From NCBI RefSeq assembly GCF_004684935.1, contig NZ_SRJD01000021.1:1-48340 (forward strand): DNA of 48,340 bases, written 5' to 3'. Each line of letters starts with the position of its first letter. Within the stretch, counting starts at the first letter, position 1. Both the position numbers and the translations under genes were made by a program. Source of the DNA: Sporolactobacillus shoreae. Lineage in GTDB: Bacteria; Bacillota; Bacilli; Bacillales; Sporolactobacillaceae. Below, one piece after another: positions 44,212-48,340 of the stretch. The notes beneath the pieces are model-generated. The model searched no databases and was not told the origin of the DNA. It saw only the letters and a program-made list of their open reading frames with translations.

Positions 44212-44229
44212 TGATACGATACCGTATCA
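44212..44229 (+). promoter_or_regulatory. Palindrome at the LtrA promoter
   Basis: TGATACG-ATAC-CGTATCA, a 7-4-7 inverted repeat, 22 bp before the start codon. TACGAT could be a -10 (TTGTTT 18 bp upstream), so a repressor site is plausible. No regulator gene with this site is adjacent. Confidence 0.55.
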
Positions 44230-44251
44230 GGGATGCGAAGGAGTGCTATAA

Positions 44252-45343
44252 ATGGAAGAAAAAAAAGTTACGTGGTTAGAACTTTTTTATGACCTGCTAT
44301 TTGTGGCGGCAGTTGGAACGGCTACACATGCATTACTTCATGTTGAAAAGGGATCTATTCATCCGGAATATTTATTGAAGTTTGCTCTAATGTTTATCCC
44401 GATATGGTGGTCTTGGACTGGGCAAACATTATTTAATAATCGGTTTGGGCAAGATTTATTGAACCAACGCATTTTTATGATTCTTCAAATGTTGTTTGTC
44501 CTTATTATGACATCCAGCTTATCGATCGATTTTGACCAATACTATCTCTCTTTTCTGATTGGCTACATTGGTCTAAGAGCACTTACAGCCATCCAATATT
44601 TAGTTGTACAGAACTCTGAAGCTGGGGATAAAAAAAGGGTTGCTCTTTTTTTAGGAAAATATTTTTGGATTGGGGTCATCATCTCATGTCTCTCAATCTT
44701 TTTTGATTCATGGATTCGGTACGCTGTGTTATACATAGGGATTCTTGTCGATATTTTGGTGCCTATTTTAGGACGCAAATGTCTGGAGAAAATCCCAACC
44801 AATACGGCCCACTTATTAGAACGGTTTGGTTTATTGACATTAATTCTTTTTGGAGAATCGGTTGTCAGCACCTTGTTTGTGCTACAGCCGCAAAAGGGTA
44901 ATTGGAATTCGATTTCATTTTCGATCATTTCATTTATCCTTATTATTTCGATGTGGTGGCAGTATTTTGATAATTTAGAAAAAAAGGTCAACAAGTCGAT
45001 CCAGAGCACAGGTCAAACGGTTATTTACGGACACCTATTCATTCTAATGTCCTTGAGCATGATCGCAGCATCGATCAAACTGATGTTTTTACATGAGGTT
45101 CATTATTCCTTTATCTTATATTTTGTATTTATTTCCGCAATCCTTTATTTCATTGCAACTACCGTCGTTTTTCACCGATACAGGTATGAACAGCACCGTT
45201 TGAAAATTTATCATTTAGGGCTATTTTTAGGGATATTAGCTACTTTCTTCGTTATTGATTTGATCATGGTCGTTCCAAACATTGTCATCATTGGGGAATT
45301 AACCGTGTTTTTTATCATCTATGCTAAGTTAACAACGACGTGA
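44252..45343 (+). CDS. Low temperature requirement A (LtrA)-like membrane protein
   Basis: 363 aa, nine to ten hydrophobic segments. N-terminal VTWLELFYDLLFVAAVGTAT (the ELFxDLxxVxx motif of the LtrA family), IPIWWSWTGQTLFNNRF (about residues 50-66), and LLERFGLLTLILFGESVV (about residues 188-205) with the conserved GE. Known first from Listeria, where it was linked to growth at low temperature; the transported substrate or function is unknown. GAAGGAG lies before the ATG. Single gene with terminator. Confidence 0.9.
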   Translation: MEEKKVTWLELFYDLLFVAAVGTATHALLHVEKGSIHPEYLLKFALMFIPIWWSWTGQTLFNNRFGQDLLNQRIFMILQMLFVLIMTSSLSIDFDQYYLSFLIGYIGLRALTAIQYLVVQNSEAGDKKRVALFLGKYFWIGVIISCLSIFFDSWIRYAVLYIGILVDILVPILGRKCLEKIPTNTAHLLERFGLLTLILFGESVVSTLFVLQPQKGNWNSISFSIISFILIISMWWQYFDNLEKKVNKSIQSTGQTVIYGHLFILMSLSMIAASIKLMFLHEVHYSFILYFVFISAILYFIATTVVFHRYRYEQHRLKIYHLGLFLGILATFFVIDLIMVVPNIVIIGELTVFFIIYAKLTTT

Positions 45344-45360
45344 CGCAATAGAAATCGTGC

Positions 45361-45382
45361 AGCCGGGCTTTTTTACCCGGCT
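45361..45382 (+). terminator. Terminator after the LtrA gene
   Basis: AGCCGGG / CCCGGCT, seven-bp stem, loop CTTTTTTA, weak T-tract (CTTATT). Confidence 0.75.
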
Positions 45383-45898
45383 CTTATTAGTTTATCGATC
45401 ATTTCTATTTATGACGTTAAATTGACTAACCATTTTACCAGTTCTCCTACCCATTCAGCTTTTACTGCCATTCGTCACCGAACTTGGCAATTTTGGCCGC
45501 TAATTTATTATTGCAATCTAGCATGAAAAGCTGCTTGAATAAACACCTATTTAGTACATAATCATGAGCCACTTCTTTTTATGATTCATTGAAACTATCC
45601 GCGAGAAACAACGTACTTAAAAGAGGTACAAAAAGCGAAAACTTTTTGCGTTTTCAATCCCTCCCCTTTTTTGCATCAATTAGGGATTATGCACGAATCA
45701 CAATGCGTGAGTTCATTGTTTTTTCCAAAATAAACCATTTTCACTGTATTAAAACGGACTATGCGATTCATCCATCAACAACTGTGTCAATTTTTTGTCC
45801 GACGCAGGCCTTTTTTCAGAGCCAATTGCTGCAATTTACTGAACAATTGGCTTACGCAAAATTCTGAGTAAGCATAAATGACCAAGAGGCGAAGGAGC
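45383..45898. other. Intergenic, no supported gene
   Basis: A 92-codon open frame at 45589-45867 has no ribosome site, no domain and base composition like the surrounding intergenic DNA. I see no promoter that I would trust. Confidence 0.55.
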
Positions 45899-47557
45899 AT
45901 GAATTTGAAAATAAAACAGTTGAACAAGGCTACACGGTATACTGATTTTCGGGAAATGATTTACGCGAGTGCAAAGAAGTTCAGGAAAAAGCCTGCCTTT
46001 CAGATTAAGATAGGAAATGGAAGCTACCGGTATGTGACTTATTCTCAATTTAAAGAGGGGTACAGAGCTCTGGGCACGCATTTTCTCAATCTTGGCCTGC
46101 GTGGTAAGCGAATCGCAGTCGTCGGAAAAAACAGCTACGGATGGGTACTGCATTATACATGCGCCGCTACAGTCGGCGTTGTTGTTCCAATCGATCGTGA
46201 ACTGTCCCCGGAAGATATGTATCACTTCATTATCAGTGCCGACTGCACGGCGGTGTGCGCGGATAGAGAGTTACTCGAACAACTGAAACCGATGATCGGC
46301 AGTGAATTATTGCTTTTGTCTTTGCAGGATACCCTGCCGCCCATGCCTGCGAATGATACGCGCATTGACACCCTTCCGATTGCTGAAGAAGAAATGAATG
46401 TGCTGATTTTCACTTCAGGCACAGCCGGAAAACCAAAAGGGGTGTGCCTTTCTCAAAAGAATATTTGTGCGAATATTTTTTCGACCTCGCAAATTGTAAA
46501 GATCACGTCACGCGACAAAACTCTTTCAATCCTGCCCCTTTGTCATACGTACGAGTGCACCTTAGACTGCCTGCTTATTCTGTCGCGCGGAGCGTGCATT
46601 GCTTACGCGGACAGTCTGAATGCCATACGCCGCAACATCCTTGAATACAGGCCGACCATTCTCGTCGTCGTTCCCGCGCTGCTACAGCTTCTAGACAAAC
46701 GGATTCACGCAGCAATCTTAAAGGATTGTCCGGCCAAGTATCAAGCAAAGTTCAAAAATTCTTCCATTTCAATAGCACTACGAGATTTTCCTGCGCTCGC
46801 AAGAATGGTCATTCGTCGAAAAGTGAAGAAATCGCTTGGGGGTAAAATTCATACGTGCATTGTCGGCGGGGCCGATCTCTCCTCTGCTGTGGTAGAGGAT
46901 TTTCTGGCGCTTGGTATTCGGGCTCTGCAAGGCTACGGGCTCACTGAATCCGCTCCTCTGCTGGCGGGAAATAATGATTTTTATTTCAACGCCCAATCCA
47001 CCGGTGTTGCGATTCCTGGTGTCGAATTGATGATAGATAGCCCAAATGAAGCCGGTGTCGGCGAAATTCTTGCCAAGGGCGATAACATCATGCTGGGTTA
47101 CTATAACGATCCGGTGGCAACGGCCAACACTTTCACCAACGGCTATCTCCGGACAGGTGATTTGGGATGCATCGACAGTGACGGAGCTTTGTATATCAAA
47201 GGGCGTATGAAGAACGTGATCGTAACAGCTAACGGCAAAAACATTTATCCCGAGGAATTAGAGGCGCGGCTCTTGGAAAAGGATACGATCAGTGAGGCTC
47301 TTATTCTTACTGGGAATGATCGTAATGGAGGCGCCTGCGTGAAGGCCAAAATATTTCCGGATTTTGATTGCATTGCCAAAATAATCGGCCATCTGCCTGC
47401 AAAAGAAGAAATACAAGCCATGGTAAAATCGATTGTTGATGAAGTGAACAACAAAATGCCGGATTATAAACACATCCGCGTGTTTGAAGTTCTTGAAAAA
47501 GAATTTGAAAAAACAACGACAAGGAAAATCAGACGATATGGTATGAATCTCACCTGA
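45899..47557 (+). CDS. AMP-forming acyl-CoA ligase
   Basis: About 552 aa; ANL superfamily. Activates a carboxylic acid with ATP and then CoA. The P-loop-like signature is IFTSGTAGKPKGVCLSQKNI (about residues 176-195); A5 is GYGLTESAPLL; A8 is GYLRTGDLGCIDSDGALYIK; A10 is TTTRKIRRYG with the catalytic Lys. The overall pattern is that of long-chain fatty-acid CoA ligases. Start uncertain: ATG 45878 (no ribosome site), ATG 45899 (site AAGGAG one base away) or TTG 45905 (site at correct distance). Confidence 0.87.
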   Translation: MNLKIKQLNKATRYTDFREMIYASAKKFRKKPAFQIKIGNGSYRYVTYSQFKEGYRALGTHFLNLGLRGKRIAVVGKNSYGWVLHYTCAATVGVVVPIDRELSPEDMYHFIISADCTAVCADRELLEQLKPMIGSELLLLSLQDTLPPMPANDTRIDTLPIAEEEMNVLIFTSGTAGKPKGVCLSQKNICANIFSTSQIVKITSRDKTLSILPLCHTYECTLDCLLILSRGACIAYADSLNAIRRNILEYRPTILVVVPALLQLLDKRIHAAILKDCPAKYQAKFKNSSISIALRDFPALARMVIRRKVKKSLGGKIHTCIVGGADLSSAVVEDFLALGIRALQGYGLTESAPLLAGNNDFYFNAQSTGVAIPGVELMIDSPNEAGVGEILAKGDNIMLGYYNDPVATANTFTNGYLRTGDLGCIDSDGALYIKGRMKNVIVTANGKNIYPEELEARLLEKDTISEALILTGNDRNGGACVKAKIFPDFDCIAKIIGHLPAKEEIQAMVKSIVDEVNNKMPDYKHIRVFEVLEKEFEKTTTRKIRRYGMNLT

Positions 47558-48030
47558 TGGCATCTGGCGAAAAGAATCCCATCTACTGAAAGAGAACAGC
47601 CCGTACGCATTCAATAGATAAAATCTCTCCATCTTTTTTCTTCAGAGAACTTTTTAGCGCTGTTTCAGTCATGCGCGTAAAAGTTCTCTTTTTTCTTTTC
47701 GGCTTTTCTATGTAGAATGAGCCAATATCAATTGAGCTTGGGTCCATCGTTTTGGTAACTCAAAGATTTATCGTTAATAAAACATTGAAAATTACTTTTG
47801 AAATTAAGAGGAGGTTTGAATATTAATTTAAGAAGTACTAACACCAAAACCCCACCAATATGACAAGGGAGAAGTTGTTGAATGACAGTAGGATGTTTCG
47901 TTATTCTGTTTCGCAGTAAACACGCCCTAAGCCGTCCAAAACTCAAAAATTTGAATATCCGTTTTACCTAATTTCATTATTTTACTTTTCTCCTTTCCCA
48001 GAGTCGTAAAGCTCGTGCAGTGGTTAAAGA
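47558..48030. other. Intergenic, no supported gene apart from a terminator
   Basis: 473 bp. A minus-strand frame of 72 codons (47728-47946) shows no known domain and no ribosome site. The part after 47700 looks like decayed mobile-element DNA, without a feature that I can name. Confidence 0.5.
47644..47696 (+). terminator. Terminator after the acyl-CoA ligase
   Basis: AGAGAACTTTT / AAAAGTTCTCT long stem with GCGC pairs inside, followed by TTTTTTC. Confidence 0.85.
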
Positions 48031-48219
48031 TCAAAATTGATAAGCTGAAAGAGCAGTTATTTTCTTAACAATTTCCTGTTCCACGTTGTCCTTCATAGAA
48101 ATACGTTCCGTTGCAAGTATCGATAATTCCTCATGATATCCGATCATTACAGCGTGAGAAGCGTGAGTAAACATTGATACGTCATTTGCGTCATTTCCAA
48201 AAGCGACGTAAGCTGTAAT
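48031..48219 (-). pseudogene. HAD phosphatase C-terminal fragment, copy 2
   Basis: About 60 residues, AYVAFGNDANDVSMFTHASH then AVMIGYHEELSILATERISM and a helix to the stop. It carries the GNDxND motif of the Cof/HAD-IIB phosphatases, but nothing of the Asp nucleophile domain. The similarity stops at the boundary of a sequence that resembles an IS21-type end, so insertion has probably removed the 5' part of the gene. Copy 1 lies at 44012-44168. Confidence 0.75.
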
Positions 48220-48340
48220 TGTCAATTGAAAAATCCCCCACATCGTCATTAAAAATTCCCCCACCTTATATTTGATTAAGCAGGGAAATTGAAATCCAAA
48301 AGTTAAAACGGATCTAATCCCAGTTGAAGATTTTCCCTTT
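48220..48340. mobile_element. Probable terminus of an IS21-family element (partial)
   Basis: Starts TGTCAATTGAAAAATCCCCC, with a second degenerate copy of the C-run motif at AAAAATTCCCCCACC 19 bases on. Multiple short terminal repeats of this style are typical of IS21-family ends in Firmicutes. The element runs out of the window and no transposase is visible, so the call depends on the ends alone. Confidence 0.45.

Larger units (their letters stand above)
43714..44251. other. Intergenic with a HAD remnant and short repeat
   Basis: 538 bp. Apart from the HAD pseudogene, a 32-bp copy of a sequence found at 41759-41790 and the operator at 44212-44229, I see no gene. Confidence 0.6.

Noticed and set aside
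45589-45867. Plus-strand 92-codon open frame
   Set aside because: No ribosome site and no recognisable protein in AT-rich intergenic DNA.
47728-47946. Minus-strand 72-codon open frame that looked like a transposase end
   Set aside because: I could not identify a transposase motif, so I call it only non-coding or decayed DNA.

Overview
The window comes from a low-to-moderate GC, endospore-forming, lactic-acid-type member of the Bacillales. The layout suits a Sporolactobacillus-like organism, but this is inferred from gene content, not from a marker gene. The reasons are: a Bacillus-type pur operon with a guanine riboswitch and PurR boxes; pbuG and a NETI-motif gene in the B. subtilis order; a spore-protein gene (tlp); D-lactate, L-2-hydroxyacid and AdhE fermentation genes with Rex-like operators; a Rap-Phr quorum cassette; and two T-box-controlled aminoacyl-tRNA synthetases.

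1-15.8 kb, almost all on the minus strand. purEKBCSQLFMNHD (12 genes, 13086 down to 387) encodes the whole route from PRPP to IMP, with start/stop overlaps at most junctions. Upstream lie a terminator-type guanine riboswitch, a strong promoter and an inverted pair of PurR-like boxes. The NETI gene, a small membrane-protein gene and pbuG (purine permease) follow; pbuG has a second PurR box pair. Downstream of purD there is a 7 x 21-bp tandem repeat.

15.8-25.4 kb. A lipoprotein, an acetyltransferase, adhE and ldhD (each with a Rex-like palindrome just after the -10), two small membrane proteins, a coiled-coil protein, an autoregulated ABC exporter-TetR operon with two tandem operators, a cyanase whose start looks damaged, and tlp.

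25.4-36 kb. Accessory region: a second 21-bp-period repeat, a GC-rich palindromic repeat of the sort dispersed in Bacillaceae genomes, two convergent Nudix remnants, an MFS transporter behind a terminator, a Rap-Phr cassette with a repeated pheromone motif and a nonsense-truncated third copy, L-2-hydroxyisocaproate dehydrogenase, several GNATs, an MDR oxidoreductase, a VanZ protein, a MerR/carboxymuconolactone decarboxylase pair with a 19-bp-spacer promoter, and a third 21-bp repeat.

36-48.3 kb. AT-richer, patchwork region: a methyltransferase, a GNAT behind two tiny leader ORFs with mutually exclusive hairpins, T-box-controlled trpS and metG that look like extra copies, a TetR/alpha-beta hydrolase pair with a 20-bp inverted repeat over its promoter, an LtrA-like membrane protein, an acyl-CoA ligase, two copies of a HAD-phosphatase 3' remnant, and at the right edge what looks like the terminus of an IS21-type element.

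The best candidates for something undescribed are the leader of the 37.3-kb acetyltransferase, the repeat-bearing Phr precursor, and the three unrelated intergenic minisatellites that all have an exact 21-bp (seven-codon) period.
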